Assembly: GCF_028308085.1 (NCBI RefSeq)
Contig: NZ_JAQMFS010000075.1
Coordinates: forward strand, 18,748 to 82,747
Direction of reading: 5' to 3'
Length of the DNA stretch: 64,000 nt
From: Gemella haemolysans
GTDB taxonomy: Bacteria; Bacillota; Bacilli; Staphylococcales; Gemellaceae
Position numbers and translations under genes: made by a program. This document shows, in pieces, positions 37,812 through 46,987 of this stretch (positions are counted from its first letter, which is position 1; every line of letters begins with the position of its first letter). The notes beneath the pieces were generated by a model, which made no database searches, was not told the origin of the DNA, and saw only the letters and a program-made list of their open reading frames with translations.

Positions 37812-39137
37812 ATGCAAACAATATCTAACTCCCCTACTAGAAAACAAGGAATTATTATGTTTTCGATTCTTATTACAGCTTATGTAGTATTTGCTACTAA
37901 CTGGGTGGCGGGTTCTACTTTATCAAAACAGATTACAGATTATTATTTTAATGGTGAGAAGGTATCTCCTATAATATCTGAGGTTGTAAACTATACTATT
38001 ACTATTTCAAGAATTGTTGCTAATTTATTAGCTGCATTTATATTGATTAAATTACATCCTAAAAAGGCTGCTTTAATCGCATTATTTTGTCTATGCTTTT
38101 CATTTTTTGCAATATTTACACATAGTTATTGGTTATATACAATATCAAGAATGATAATGGGATTCGGTGGTTCTATGATAATCGTTTTTATAAACTCATT
38201 TGTTGCAAAATTTATTCCAAATGATAAAAAAATTATTACTAGTACAATTATTACAGCATCTTATAATATCGGAGCTGCTTTAGTTGCAATTTTATTTCTT
38301 TTATTTAAGAAGTATTTTATAGTAGACTGGAGATACACGATGATAGGATTTAGTATTTTCAGTATAATACTTCTAGTGTTATGGTTATTAATATCTCGTG
38401 ATTTTGAGCCAACAATTACTTGGAAGCATCCGAATCATTTTGTCTACGAATCTTTGATGAGATCAAAAGAAGCTATACACCAAGTTGAAGAGAAAAAATA
38501 TACTTATGCTGATGGTTTTAAAGATAAATTTATTTATGTATTCTCGTTAGGATTTGGTGGCTTCTTATTCTTATATGTTATGCCACTTGTATCTCTACCT
38601 AGAGTAATAGCAGAACATGCGAACAATACTCATTTTAAACCAGAAGTAATGATACTAACTGTTACAATAGGAGGATTGTTTGGAACACTATTTAGTCTGT
38701 TAGTTACAAGACGATTAGATTTTCGAAGAAAACCATTTTTAATGATTCATGGAGTATTAATGATAGGATTTATGGCGATTGGACTTTTATGTGTTTCTAG
38801 CAGTGCTATCATCTCATATTTAATGTTTGCATTATCAGGTTTCTTCATGTATTCTCAATATCCAATATACTTAAACATACCATACGAATTACCTAAAATG
38901 AATTCGCAAAGATTAACTATAATGTTTGGAATATTTTGGGCTTTTGGCTACGCAATTTATACTTTATTTAATTTTATGTGGAGTATTGTATTAAATCATA
39001 TGGGGTATAAATCATCTTTAATATTCTACTTATTAGGAAGTGTAATTTATATTGTATTTGTTTCTGAGTTTCCTGAAACAAGACCGAAGACAAGTAATAT
39101 TAAACTAAAAGTTTTTGGTATTAATTTCGTTATCTAA
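37812..39137 (+). CDS. MFS transporter
   Basis: 441 aa with about twelve hydrophobic segments in two halves separated by a charged loop near residues 200-240. The cytoplasmic loop after TM2 is IKLHPKKA rather than a classical GxxxDRxGRR motif. RMIMGFGGSMIIVFINSFVAKFIP in TM4 fits MFS proteins. No neighbouring enzyme or regulator hints at the substrate. Stand-alone gene with a terminator from the GACTC-like palindrome family. Confidence 0.8.
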   Translation: MQTISNSPTRKQGIIMFSILITAYVVFATNWVAGSTLSKQITDYYFNGEKVSPIISEVVNYTITISRIVANLLAAFILIKLHPKKAALIALFCLCFSFFAIFTHSYWLYTISRMIMGFGGSMIIVFINSFVAKFIPNDKKIITSTIITASYNIGAALVAILFLLFKKYFIVDWRYTMIGFSIFSIILLVLWLLISRDFEPTITWKHPNHFVYESLMRSKEAIHQVEEKKYTYADGFKDKFIYVFSLGFGGFLFLYVMPLVSLPRVIAEHANNTHFKPEVMILTVTIGGLFGTLFSLLVTRRLDFRRKPFLMIHGVLMIGFMAIGLLCVSSSAIISYLMFALSGFFMYSQYPIYLNIPYELPKMNSQRLTIMFGIFWAFGYAIYTLFNFMWSIVLNHMGYKSSLIFYLLGSVIYIVFVSEFPETRPKTSNIKLKVFGINFVI

Positions 39138-39178
39138 ATAATACCAAAATATAAAATTTGAAAATAAATATTTGTAAT

Positions 39179-39241
39179 GGAACTGACCAAACAAAATCAT
39201 TTTTTAGGAAGTTACGATTTTGTTGGGTCATTCCTTTTTTT
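39179..39241 (+). terminator. Palindromic terminator after the MFS gene (GACTC-like family)
   Basis: GGAACTGACCAAACAAAATC pairs with GATTTTGTTGGGTCATTCC and is followed by eight T. The arms resemble those of the 13071 palindrome: GGA..GAC, ACAAAATC, CGATTTTG and TCA.TCC occur at matching places. Confidence 0.85.
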
Positions 39242-39412
39242 TATTTTTATAAAATAAAATATTAATTATAGAATTAGAAAATTTGAAAATATTAATGTTT
39301 TACGAATAATTAGCATCAAAATAGGTTAAAAAAACTTGAAAATGTGGTAAAATAGTAAAGAATGTATAAAATAATAGAATTTTTAAAAATAAAAAGATAA
39401 GGAGTTAAATTT

Positions 39413-40291
39413 ATGGTTATTCAATGGTTCCCGGGGCATATGGCCAAGGCAACAAGAGAAGTGAAAGAGAAACTGAAACTAGTAGATATAGTTTTTGAGT
39501 TAGTAGATGCACGCTGTCCGCTTTCTTCACATAATATGTACCTAGATGAAGTTGTTAAAGATAAAAAGAAGATAATTATATTTAATAAAATTGACTTATG
39601 TGACAGAGCTGAAACAGCAAAATGGAAAAATTATTTCGAGAATAAAGGGTATACTGTGGTGTACACTGACGCAAAAAATAGTAATAACTTAAACAAAGTA
39701 ATCGATAAAGCAAAAGAAGAATTAGCAGAAAAAATAGCTCGCCAAGTTGCAAAAGGAATTAAACCAAGAGCAATCAGATCAATGGTAATAGGTGTACCTA
39801 ACGTTGGTAAATCGACGTTTATAAATAAACTGATTAAGAAAAATGTGGCTAATACTGCTAATAAACCTGGTGTTACTAAAAAACAACAATGGCTAAAATT
39901 AAACAAAGATATAGAATTATTAGATACTCCAGGAATACTTATGCCGAAGTTTGATAATCAAGAAATTGGTAAAAAATTAAGTTTAATTGGTTCTATAAAA
40001 GATGACATTACTCCACTTGATGATGTTAGTTTATATTTAATTGAGCTTTTAAAAGAAAATTATTTAGAAAATCTAAATAATCTATATAAGATAAATGTTA
40101 ATAGTGATGATGAAAATGTATTTATCATGGAGAAAGTAGCTGAAAAAAGATTTAAAAAAATTGGTGGAGACTATGATTATGATTCAACAATTAAACTATT
40201 AATTCAAGATTTTAGAACACAAAAATTTGGACTTATTACGTTAGATAATTATAATGATTTATTAGAAAATGAGGAACAAAATGAAAATTAG
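39413..40291 (+). CDS. rbgA: Ribosome biogenesis GTPase RbgA (YlqF)
   Basis: 292 aa circularly permuted GTPase needed for late 50S assembly. Motif order is permuted: G4 NKID comes first (about residue 59), then G1 GVPNVGKS (127-134), G2 region TNKPGVT-like and G3 DTPGI. The N-terminal IQWFPGHMAKA is the family signature. It overlaps rnhB by 11 bp, the ylqF-rnhB pairing known from Bacillus. Confidence 0.97.
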   Translation: MVIQWFPGHMAKATREVKEKLKLVDIVFELVDARCPLSSHNMYLDEVVKDKKKIIIFNKIDLCDRAETAKWKNYFENKGYTVVYTDAKNSNNLNKVIDKAKEELAEKIARQVAKGIKPRAIRSMVIGVPNVGKSTFINKLIKKNVANTANKPGVTKKQQWLKLNKDIELLDTPGILMPKFDNQEIGKKLSLIGSIKDDITPLDDVSLYLIELLKENYLENLNNLYKINVNSDDENVFIMEKVAEKRFKKIGGDYDYDSTIKLLIQDFRTQKFGLITLDNYNDLLENEEQNEN

Positions 40292-41057
40292 TGAGGTAAA
40301 AGAACTCTTAAACCAAGAAATCATTTCCGAGGAAATATTAAATGAACTAAAAAAAGATGAAAGATCGGGAGTTCAAAAGCTACTACTAAGTTATGCTAAG
40401 AAGCAAGAGAAAAAACTTTTTTATAAAAAAGAGTATGAAAAAAAGTCATTTTACGAAAATAAATGTTATAATAATGGATGTAAGTATATTTGTGGAATAG
40501 ATGAAGTAGGTAGAGGACCGCTCGCTGGACCAGTAGTTGCTGCCGCGGTAATTCTAAAAAGAGAAAGTTATTTCGAAGGATTAAATGATTCAAAGAAATT
40601 ATCTGAAAAGAAACGCGAAGCACTATATGAACAGATAAAAAATGAGGCTGTTGCTTATGCTATTTGTGAAGTTGATAATATTGAAATTGAAAAATATAAT
40701 ATTTATAACGCTGCGCGTATAGCAATGCAAAGAGCGGTTGAAAAGTTAGAAGTTAAACCGGACTTTCTACTTATAGATGCTATGCCATTTGAAAATTATC
40801 CTATACCTAATTTTAGTATGGTAAAAGGTGATGAGAAGAGTGTATCTATTGCAGCAGCATCAGTAATGGCGAAAGTTTATCGTGATAATTTAATGAAAGA
40901 ATATGCAAAACAGTATCCAAACTATGGTTTTGAAAATAATGCAGGATACGGAACAAAGAAACATTTAGAAGGTCTAAAAGAGTATGGTGTTACACCAATT
41001 CATAGAAGAGACTTCGAACCAATAAAATCAATGTTACAAGGAGGAAAAAATGAGTAA
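40281..41057 (+). CDS. rnhB: Ribonuclease HII
   Basis: Removes RNA from RNA/DNA hybrids and misincorporated ribonucleotides. GAGGAA just upstream selects ATG 40281 over the in-frame ATG 40269, giving 258 aa. The catalytic motif GIDEVGRGPLAGP contains Asp74 and Glu75. NDSKKLSEKKR and the later DAMPF region carry the rest of the site. The N-terminal about 65 residues are the extension typical of Firmicute RnhB. It overlaps both neighbours, so rbgA-rnhB-rnjB is one operon. Confidence 0.97.
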   Translation: MKISEVKELLNQEIISEEILNELKKDERSGVQKLLLSYAKKQEKKLFYKKEYEKKSFYENKCYNNGCKYICGIDEVGRGPLAGPVVAAAVILKRESYFEGLNDSKKLSEKKREALYEQIKNEAVAYAICEVDNIEIEKYNIYNAARIAMQRAVEKLEVKPDFLLIDAMPFENYPIPNFSMVKGDEKSVSIAAASVMAKVYRDNLMKEYAKQYPNYGFENNAGYGTKKHLEGLKEYGVTPIHRRDFEPIKSMLQGGKNE

Positions 41058-42912
41058 TAACGGAATAAGTATTGCTAAAAATTTACAAAAGAACAATAGC
41101 CCGAAAAATAATAATCAAGCGTCTAAGAAAAATAATACTAGACCTAAGAATTCAAAAAAAGTTGAGGCTAAAGAGCAACAAAATAGCTCGAAACAAGTAG
41201 TACAGAATATTAATAATGAAAACAAAGCTAAATCTCAACAAAATAAATCAAAAAAGTTAGCTAAAATTCGCATTACTCCATTAGGAGGGGTAGAAGAAGT
41301 AGCTAAAAATATGTATATGATAGAAATCGGTGACGAAATTTATGTTCTTGATGCAGGTTTAATGTTCCCTGAAACAGAAATGATCGGTATTGATGCTGTT
41401 ATACCTGATATTAGTTACTTAGTTAGAAATAAACAAAAAATTAAAGGAGTATTTTTATCAAATGGTCACGTAAGTTCAATGGGGGCAGTTCCTTATATTA
41501 TTGATAAACTAAAATGTCCTGTTTATGGTTCTAAGTTAACAATTGATTTATTAAAAAATCATCTTAAACAATTAGGAATAAAAAGAAGAATTAAGTTTTA
41601 CTATGTAAAAGATAACAATAAATATGATTTCAATAATGCTAGTGTTACATTCTTCAAGACAACATATTCAATGCCTGATTCTTTAGGTATTTGTATTGAA
41701 ACTAGTCAAGGTAATATTGTTTATACTGGTGAGTTTAAATTTGACCAATCAGTAAGTAAAGAATATAAATCTGATATCGTAAAAATTAGTACATTAGGTC
41801 AAAAGGGTGTTCTTGCTTTACTAAGTGATTCAAGTAATGCTAACGTTAAGGGATATAATGTTCCTGAGAATGAAGCTGCTGAGCAAATTGATAATGCATT
41901 TTATCAAGCGAATAAACGTATTATAGTAACATGTTATGCTTCTAACTTTTTAACAATCTCTCATATTGTTAGAGCAGCACTGGCTCAAAATAGAAAAATT
42001 TTACTTTTAGGTCAAGCTATTGAAGCATCTATCAATACTGCAAGAAATATGAATTACTTACAAATTGAAGATAGTAATTTAATTTCAATTGAAGAATTAA
42101 AAGACTATCCACAAAACGAAGTATGTATTCTTTCATCTGGAGATCAAGGAGAACCAATTGAGGCGATGAAAAATATCGCTGAGAAAAAAGTTAATGGAAT
42201 TCAGATTGAATCTGGAGATACGATTATGGTTGCTGCGACACCATCTCCAAATATGGAAGTAATGTTATTCCAGACACTAAACCTATTAGTTAAACTTGGA
42301 GCAAATGTTGTTACAGCTTCTAAACGTCTACACGCTGCAAGTCATGCAACAAAAGAAGAACTAAAAATGATGTTAAACATGCTTATGCCTAAGCATTTTA
42401 TTCCAGTTCAAGGGGAATTTAGAAACCTTCGCAAACATGCAGAAATTGCTGCAGAAACTGGTGTAGCTGGAGAGAATATTCACATCTTATCTAAAGGGAC
42501 AACTTTGGAAATCAGTGGAAGTAAGTCAAAAACTTTACAAAATAATATTCCAGTAGGGAACATATTAGTTGATGGTCGCGGAATAGGTGATGTAGAAGAT
42601 AGTGTTCTAAAAGATAGAAAATTACTTTCTAACGATGGAATTTTCGTAGCTTCATATGCAATTAGTAAAAAAGAGAAAACTTTAGTAGGGAAACCAGTTA
42701 TTCAAACAAAAGGTTTTGTCTATGTTAAAAAGAGTATGGAACTGATTAAAGAAGCGGAAGAAAAAGTAATTGAGTATCTAGAAAATAATCCAATTAAGAG
42801 TATTAGAGAATGTGCAGCTGTTAAGGCTGAGATAAGAAGTATGTTATCTAGCTTACTATATGACAATACTAAGAGAAAACCAATAATAATAATTAACTTT
42901 TCATTAGTATAA
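41050..42912 (+). CDS. rnjB: RNase J2-type protein with degenerate metal site and N-terminal extension
   Basis: 620 aa metallo-beta-lactamase/beta-CASP protein of the RNase J family. Residues 1-75 are a Lys/Asn/Gln-rich low-complexity extension absent from typical about 555 aa proteins. The HGHEDH metal motif is replaced by NGHVSS (138-143). The THS histidine is Tyr206, GDFK is GEFK (Glu228), and the HGE histidine is Gln454. Catalysis is therefore unlikely, so it is probably the J2 partner that acts in a complex with an RNase J1 encoded elsewhere. It overlaps rnhB by 8 bp. Confidence 0.88.
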   Translation: MSNNGISIAKNLQKNNSPKNNNQASKKNNTRPKNSKKVEAKEQQNSSKQVVQNINNENKAKSQQNKSKKLAKIRITPLGGVEEVAKNMYMIEIGDEIYVLDAGLMFPETEMIGIDAVIPDISYLVRNKQKIKGVFLSNGHVSSMGAVPYIIDKLKCPVYGSKLTIDLLKNHLKQLGIKRRIKFYYVKDNNKYDFNNASVTFFKTTYSMPDSLGICIETSQGNIVYTGEFKFDQSVSKEYKSDIVKISTLGQKGVLALLSDSSNANVKGYNVPENEAAEQIDNAFYQANKRIIVTCYASNFLTISHIVRAALAQNRKILLLGQAIEASINTARNMNYLQIEDSNLISIEELKDYPQNEVCILSSGDQGEPIEAMKNIAEKKVNGIQIESGDTIMVAATPSPNMEVMLFQTLNLLVKLGANVVTASKRLHAASHATKEELKMMLNMLMPKHFIPVQGEFRNLRKHAEIAAETGVAGENIHILSKGTTLEISGSKSKTLQNNIPVGNILVDGRGIGDVEDSVLKDRKLLSNDGIFVASYAISKKEKTLVGKPVIQTKGFVYVKKSMELIKEAEEKVIEYLENNPIKSIRECAAVKAEIRSMLSSLLYDNTKRKPIIIINFSLV

Positions 42913-42924
42913 TAATGAAAATAT

Positions 42925-43003
42925 AACGGGAAATTAAAATAGGGTAGGTTCAATTGATATATTAAAAATTTAATTGACACTAACCCTATTGTTCCCGTTT
43001 TTT
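42925..43003 (+). terminator. Long hairpin terminator after rnjB
   Basis: Outer arms AACGGGAA and TTCCCGTT, inner AATAGGGT/ACCCTATT and CAATT/AATTG, then T6. Confidence 0.85.
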
Positions 43004-43026
43004 AGTCTATTAAAAGGGGTGAAAAA

Positions 43027-44235
43027 ATGTCTAAAGTTATTGCTCATATTGATATGAATTGCTTTTATGCAAGTGTAGAAGAAAAATACAATCCTGAATT
43101 GAAAGGGAAACCTTTAGCAATAGCAGGAGAAGTGAAAACAAGACATGGAATAATTGTAACCTCTAATTATGAAGCGAGAAATTTAGGGATAAAAACTACA
43201 ATGCGTGTAGGAGATGCTAGAAAGATTTATCCTAATATTAAAATTCTTCGACCTGATATGCCGAAATACCAGCAGGAATCAAAGATGATTTTTGATCTAG
43301 TACGAGAATATACAGATAAAATTGAGATAGTTTCTGTTGATGAAGCCTATATAGATTTAAGTGATTTTCATGAACCAATAAAAGTAATAGCCACAATACA
43401 AAGAAGAATATATAAACAATTAGGAATGCCTTCATCGGTAGGAGTATCTTTTAATAAATTTTTCGCGAAGATGGGTTCGAATTTAAAAAAACCTCTAGGA
43501 TTTTCAATTATAAATAAAAAAAATTTTAAAGATATCCTTTGGAATTTGGATATTGGAGAAATGCACGGTTGTGGGAAAGCTTCTACAAAAAAACTTAAAA
43601 ATATTGGTATTAATACTATTGGTGATGTTGCTGAAGCGAATGAGGTGATTCTACACAGTCTATTAGGTGTTCAAGGTTTAAGATTAAAGAATAGGGCTAA
43701 TGGAGAAGGTAGCGATGAATTAAAATATACAGTTGATAGAAAATCAATTGGAAATTCAAAAACATTCACAAATGATTTAATAGACGAAGACGATATTTTA
43801 AAAGAAATTAAGAAATTAAGTGAGAAAGTGAGTTCTAGGGTTCAATCACGTAACTATGTAGGAAACAATATTTCAATCATGGTGAGGTTTAGTGATTTTA
43901 AAACTATTACTAGATCTAAAAAAATTCCAGAATTTATATCTAGCAAAAATGATATTTTTAATTACGCATGGGAACTTTTACTGGAACATTATGATTTTTC
44001 ACAAGGTGTTAGATTGCTTGGGGTCTCGCTAAATGATATTAAAAAGTCAAAAGAACTCAAGGTACAACTTGATATTTTTGATAAGAAAGATTACAAAGAA
44101 GAAGAAAGACTAAGAAAACTTTCTAAAAAGTTAAAAGCTGAATTTGGTGATAAAATAATAACCAACTTTGAAAATATAGAAAAAAAAGAAAAATCTGTTA
44201 TTACAACGAGTTTTAGTAAGGATTTTCTTGATTAA
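43027..44235 (+). CDS. dinB: DNA polymerase IV (Y-family)
   Basis: 402 aa translesion polymerase. The N-terminal AHIDMNCFYASVEEKYNP holds catalytic Asp9, and SVDEAYIDLSD holds Asp105-Glu106. The HhH region and little-finger domain follow. The C-terminus includes LDIFD, a likely beta-clamp-binding motif. A GGGGTG ribosome binding site precedes the ATG. trmK follows 15 bp later. Confidence 0.96.
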   Translation: MSKVIAHIDMNCFYASVEEKYNPELKGKPLAIAGEVKTRHGIIVTSNYEARNLGIKTTMRVGDARKIYPNIKILRPDMPKYQQESKMIFDLVREYTDKIEIVSVDEAYIDLSDFHEPIKVIATIQRRIYKQLGMPSSVGVSFNKFFAKMGSNLKKPLGFSIINKKNFKDILWNLDIGEMHGCGKASTKKLKNIGINTIGDVAEANEVILHSLLGVQGLRLKNRANGEGSDELKYTVDRKSIGNSKTFTNDLIDEDDILKEIKKLSEKVSSRVQSRNYVGNNISIMVRFSDFKTITRSKKIPEFISSKNDIFNYAWELLLEHYDFSQGVRLLGVSLNDIKKSKELKVQLDIFDKKDYKEEERLRKLSKKLKAEFGDKIITNFENIEKKEKSVITTSFSKDFLD

Positions 44236-44250
44236 TAAAAAGGAGAAATG

Positions 44251-44931
44251 ATGTTAGCAATTAATAAAAGATTAAAATTAGTAGCTGAATATGTTGAAAA
44301 TAGAAGACTTGCGGATATTGGTAGTGATCATGCATATTTACCTATTTTTTTGGCTAAAAACAATAAAATTGATTTTGCGGTAGCTGGAGAAATAGTTGAG
44401 GGACCGCACAAAGTATCAATAAAAAATGTACAAGAAGAAAACCTTGTAGGAGTTATTGATTGTCGTAAAGCTGCCGGTCTAGATGCTATAGAATTAAGTG
44501 ATAATATAGAAGTAATTACAATATGTGGTATGGGCGGTAAGCTAATTGCTGATATTTTAGAAAAAGGAAAAGATAAATTAGCAAATAAACCAAATCTAGT
44601 ATTACAACCTAATGTTGGTGAAAACTTCGTTAGAGAAAAGTTACAAGAATTAGGATATGAAATAACTGCGGAAAATATTATCGAAGAAGACGGTCATATT
44701 TATGAAATTATAGTAGCAAAACCAGGAGTTATGAATTTATCAGAAGATGAAATAAACTTTGGAAAATATTTGTTAGTAGAAAAGAATGAGCTATTTGTAA
44801 AAAAACAAAAATTAGAGCTGTCTAAAATTGAGTATATTTTAAATCAACTTGAAAAAGCAACAGAAATTCAAGAGAATAAAGTGAAAGAATTTAAAAATAA
44901 ATATAAAAAAATATTAGAAATTATTTCATAA
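44251..44931 (+). CDS. trmK: tRNA (adenine(22)-N1)-methyltransferase
   Basis: 226 aa Rossmann methyltransferase of the TrmK/YqfN family, making m1A22 in tRNA. The SAM-binding loop ADIGSDHAYLP and the VITICGMGG motif are clear. The ATG at 44248 is only 2 bp from AGGAG; ATG 44251 with 5 bp spacing is slightly preferred. The C-terminal third is a Lys/Glu-rich coiled coil, typical of the family. Confidence 0.93.
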   Translation: MLAINKRLKLVAEYVENRRLADIGSDHAYLPIFLAKNNKIDFAVAGEIVEGPHKVSIKNVQEENLVGVIDCRKAAGLDAIELSDNIEVITICGMGGKLIADILEKGKDKLANKPNLVLQPNVGENFVREKLQELGYEITAENIIEEDGHIYEIIVAKPGVMNLSEDEINFGKYLLVEKNELFVKKQKLELSKIEYILNQLEKATEIQENKVKEFKNKYKKILEIIS

Positions 44932-44956
44932 TGATTTATTTAAGAGGAGGGAAGGT

Positions 44957-45727
44957 ATGTTACAGTCTTTACGTGATGAAAAAGAAGCTAAAATGTTATT
45001 GAATTTTAGTATGAAAATAGCTAAAAGTATGTTGTCATATGGAGCTGAAGTATATAGAGTAGAAGATACTGTAAATAGAATTTATAGATCGTTTGATAAT
45101 ATAAAAGCTGCAAATAGTCTAGTGACATATAACTTTGTAATTGTCTCTTTTGTTTATGATGATAATACTTATACTGCGATGAGAAGAGTCGTATTAGGAG
45201 ATCGTGATTTAGAAAAAATTGCGCTATTAAATGATATCTCAAGAAGAATGGTAATGGGTGGTTGTACTTTAGATTATGCCTTCAAAAAAATGAAGGAAAT
45301 AAAGGCCAGAAAAAGATATTCAAATACTTCTGTGATTATTGCTTTAACCTTATCGGGTCCTTTTTTTGCGATAATGTTTGGAGGAACGTTTAAGGACAGT
45401 TTATACGCATTCTTTATTATGGCAATAGAAGCTATGTTCTTGACTTTAACTGCGAAATATAAACTTACATCTTTTGTGAGTAATTTTTTAGGGGCATTTA
45501 TAGCTACCATTTTGGTAATGGTGTTAAACAAGTTTTTCTTAATACATAATCCTTTTAGTATTATTATTGCGGGATTAATGCCACTTGTTCCTGGAGTACA
45601 GGTTACCAATGCTGTACGTGATTTTATGGCTGGTGATTATTTATCGGGGATGATTGGAATACAGGCAGCAATCTTTGTATCTACAGCTATTGCACTTGGT
45701 GTGGTTATGGGATTGAAATTGGTGTAA
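44957..45727 (+). CDS. ThrE-type threonine/serine exporter, N-terminal half (DUF1212)
   Basis: 256 aa. A soluble start (about 1-110) is followed by about five hydrophobic segments. The family motif AKSMLSYGAEVYRVEDTV lies near the start, and GLMPLVPGVQVTNAVRDF near residue 210. Corynebacterium ThrE exports threonine and serine as one chain; in many Firmicutes the two halves are separate genes, as here. The partner gene starts 10 bp later. Confidence 0.85.
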   Translation: MLQSLRDEKEAKMLLNFSMKIAKSMLSYGAEVYRVEDTVNRIYRSFDNIKAANSLVTYNFVIVSFVYDDNTYTAMRRVVLGDRDLEKIALLNDISRRMVMGGCTLDYAFKKMKEIKARKRYSNTSVIIALTLSGPFFAIMFGGTFKDSLYAFFIMAIEAMFLTLTAKYKLTSFVSNFLGAFIATILVMVLNKFFLIHNPFSIIIAGLMPLVPGVQVTNAVRDFMAGDYLSGMIGIQAAIFVSTAIALGVVMGLKLV

Positions 45728-45737
45728 GGAGAAATTT

Positions 45738-46187
45738 ATGGAGAATAATGTTTTTATACAATTTATTGCAGGTTTTGTAGTTAGTGTAGCATTTGCAATT
45801 TTCTTTAATGCGCCGAGAAAATCATTGTTTACTTGTGGACTGATTGGAGCTATCGGTTGGTTAATTCAAGTGGTAGTTAACTTGTTATTAGCAGACGTTG
45901 TTGTGAGTAGTTTTTTAGGTGCCGTTTGTGTTGGTATATTATCAACAAATGCATCTAAGCTTTTAAAGCTCCCAGCTACTATATTTATTTATACAGGGAT
46001 GGTGCCGTTAGTGCCAGGATATGGTATGTATAATACAATGCAAAATATAGTAACAAAGAATTATGGTGTAGCTTCAAAAGTGGGGATGGAAACACTCCTT
46101 CAGGCTGGAGCAATAGCAATGGGGATACTATTAGCATCTGTATTTTCTTCTTCAATTCAGAGGGTAAAAATACAAAGAAAACGTTAA
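45738..46187 (+). CDS. ThrE-type threonine/serine exporter, C-terminal half (DUF3815)
   Basis: 149 aa with about four hydrophobic segments. It carries the motif GMVPLVPGYGMYNTMQNIV, the counterpart of LVPGVQVTNAVRDF in the first half, as expected from an internal repeat in this family. It is translated from AAGGAG just after the upstream gene, so the two probably form one transporter. Confidence 0.84.
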   Translation: MENNVFIQFIAGFVVSVAFAIFFNAPRKSLFTCGLIGAIGWLIQVVVNLLLADVVVSSFLGAVCVGILSTNASKLLKLPATIFIYTGMVPLVPGYGMYNTMQNIVTKNYGVASKVGMETLLQAGAIAMGILLASVFSSSIQRVKIQRKR

Positions 46188-46229
46188 AAGTGATATAATA
46201 AAAGAAAGATTTTATAAAAGGAGATTATT

Positions 46230-46487
46230 ATGAAATATATTTTATACTTTGCAGAAACTTGTCCAGATACTGCACCATTTAAAGAAAAACTAGCAGAATT
46301 AGGAATTTCTTATAAAGAAGTAGAAGTTATGTCTTCGTTGAAAAACTTTAAAGAGTTCTTATTTGTAAGAGATACTTACACACAGTTTGAAGGAATAAGA
46401 GGAAATATGAAAATTGGTATACCTTGTTTAGTTATTAGTGAAGGTGAATGTATCTTAGAATTAAATGAATTAACTAAGTTAAAATAA
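46230..46487 (+). CDS. Glutaredoxin-like small protein
   Basis: 85 aa with a thioredoxin-fold start (YILYFAETCPDTAPFKEKL). The redox motif is CPDT, a single-cysteine form. A typical cis-Pro loop (IGIPCLVI) and a final beta strand are present. AAAGGAG ribosome binding site. Function unknown; a monothiol glutaredoxin-like role is inferred from the fold. The SRP RNA gene follows. Confidence 0.78.
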   Translation: MKYILYFAETCPDTAPFKEKLAELGISYKEVEVMSSLKNFKEFLFVRDTYTQFEGIRGNMKIGIPCLVISEGECILELNELTKLK

Positions 46488-46603
46488 TAAATGTTAGAAA
46501 AACTCTAAAATAGTATTTTTGTAGTAGACATTATGTTGAAAAATTATAATGCTACTATATAAAGTACTAATTTGGAGTTTATTTTTGAATTTTTATTAAT
46601 CCC

Positions 46604-46632
46604 TTGCTTTTTACATTTAAATTTGATATAAT
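46604..46632 (+). promoter_or_regulatory. Promoter of the SRP RNA gene
   Basis: TTGCTT (46604-46609), 17-bp spacer, extended -10 TGATATAAT (TATAAT at 46627-46632). Confidence 0.75.
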
Positions 46633-46638
46633 TAAAAA

Positions 46639-46905
46639 ATGCTAGGTGGGGAGTTAGCGGTGCCCTGTACTTGCAATCCGCTTTAGCAAGACCGAATACC
46701 GAGATGCGGGTAGAATAGGGAATGTCGAGTCTAACACGTAATGTTGAGACTAAGGCACCTTACGACGCAATACTTATGAACCATGTCAGGTCCGGAAGGA
46801 AGCAGCATTAAGTAAGTCTATTGTGGGTGTGAGTTTTTGTCGAGGTTGAGTTGGCGATTAGACTAACGGTTTTTTAATCTATTCAAGTCTCGGTTGCATA
46901 TAGTA
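46639..46905 (+). ncRNA. ffs: Large (Bacillus-type) signal recognition particle RNA
   Basis: About 267 nt. The 5' part GCTAGGTGGGGAGTTAGCGG followed by TGCCCTGTA is the Alu-domain start seen in B. subtilis scRNA. The Ffh-binding S domain contains the universal CCATGTCAGGTCCGGAAGGA block (46781-46800) followed by AGCAGCA. The size and Alu domain separate it from the short 4.5S form. The exact ends are estimated from the promoter and the closing helix. Confidence 0.93.
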
Positions 46906-46917
46906 TAAATCGATGAT

Positions 46918-46950
46918 ATCTAAAAGTAAATTCGCTTTTGGATTTTTTTT
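46918..46950 (+). terminator. Terminator of SRP RNA
   Basis: Short stem ATCTAAAAG / CTTTTGGAT followed by eight T. Confidence 0.7.
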
Positions 46951-46987
46951 ATGTAAAAAAAGAAAAAATATATAAAGGAGAGAACAT

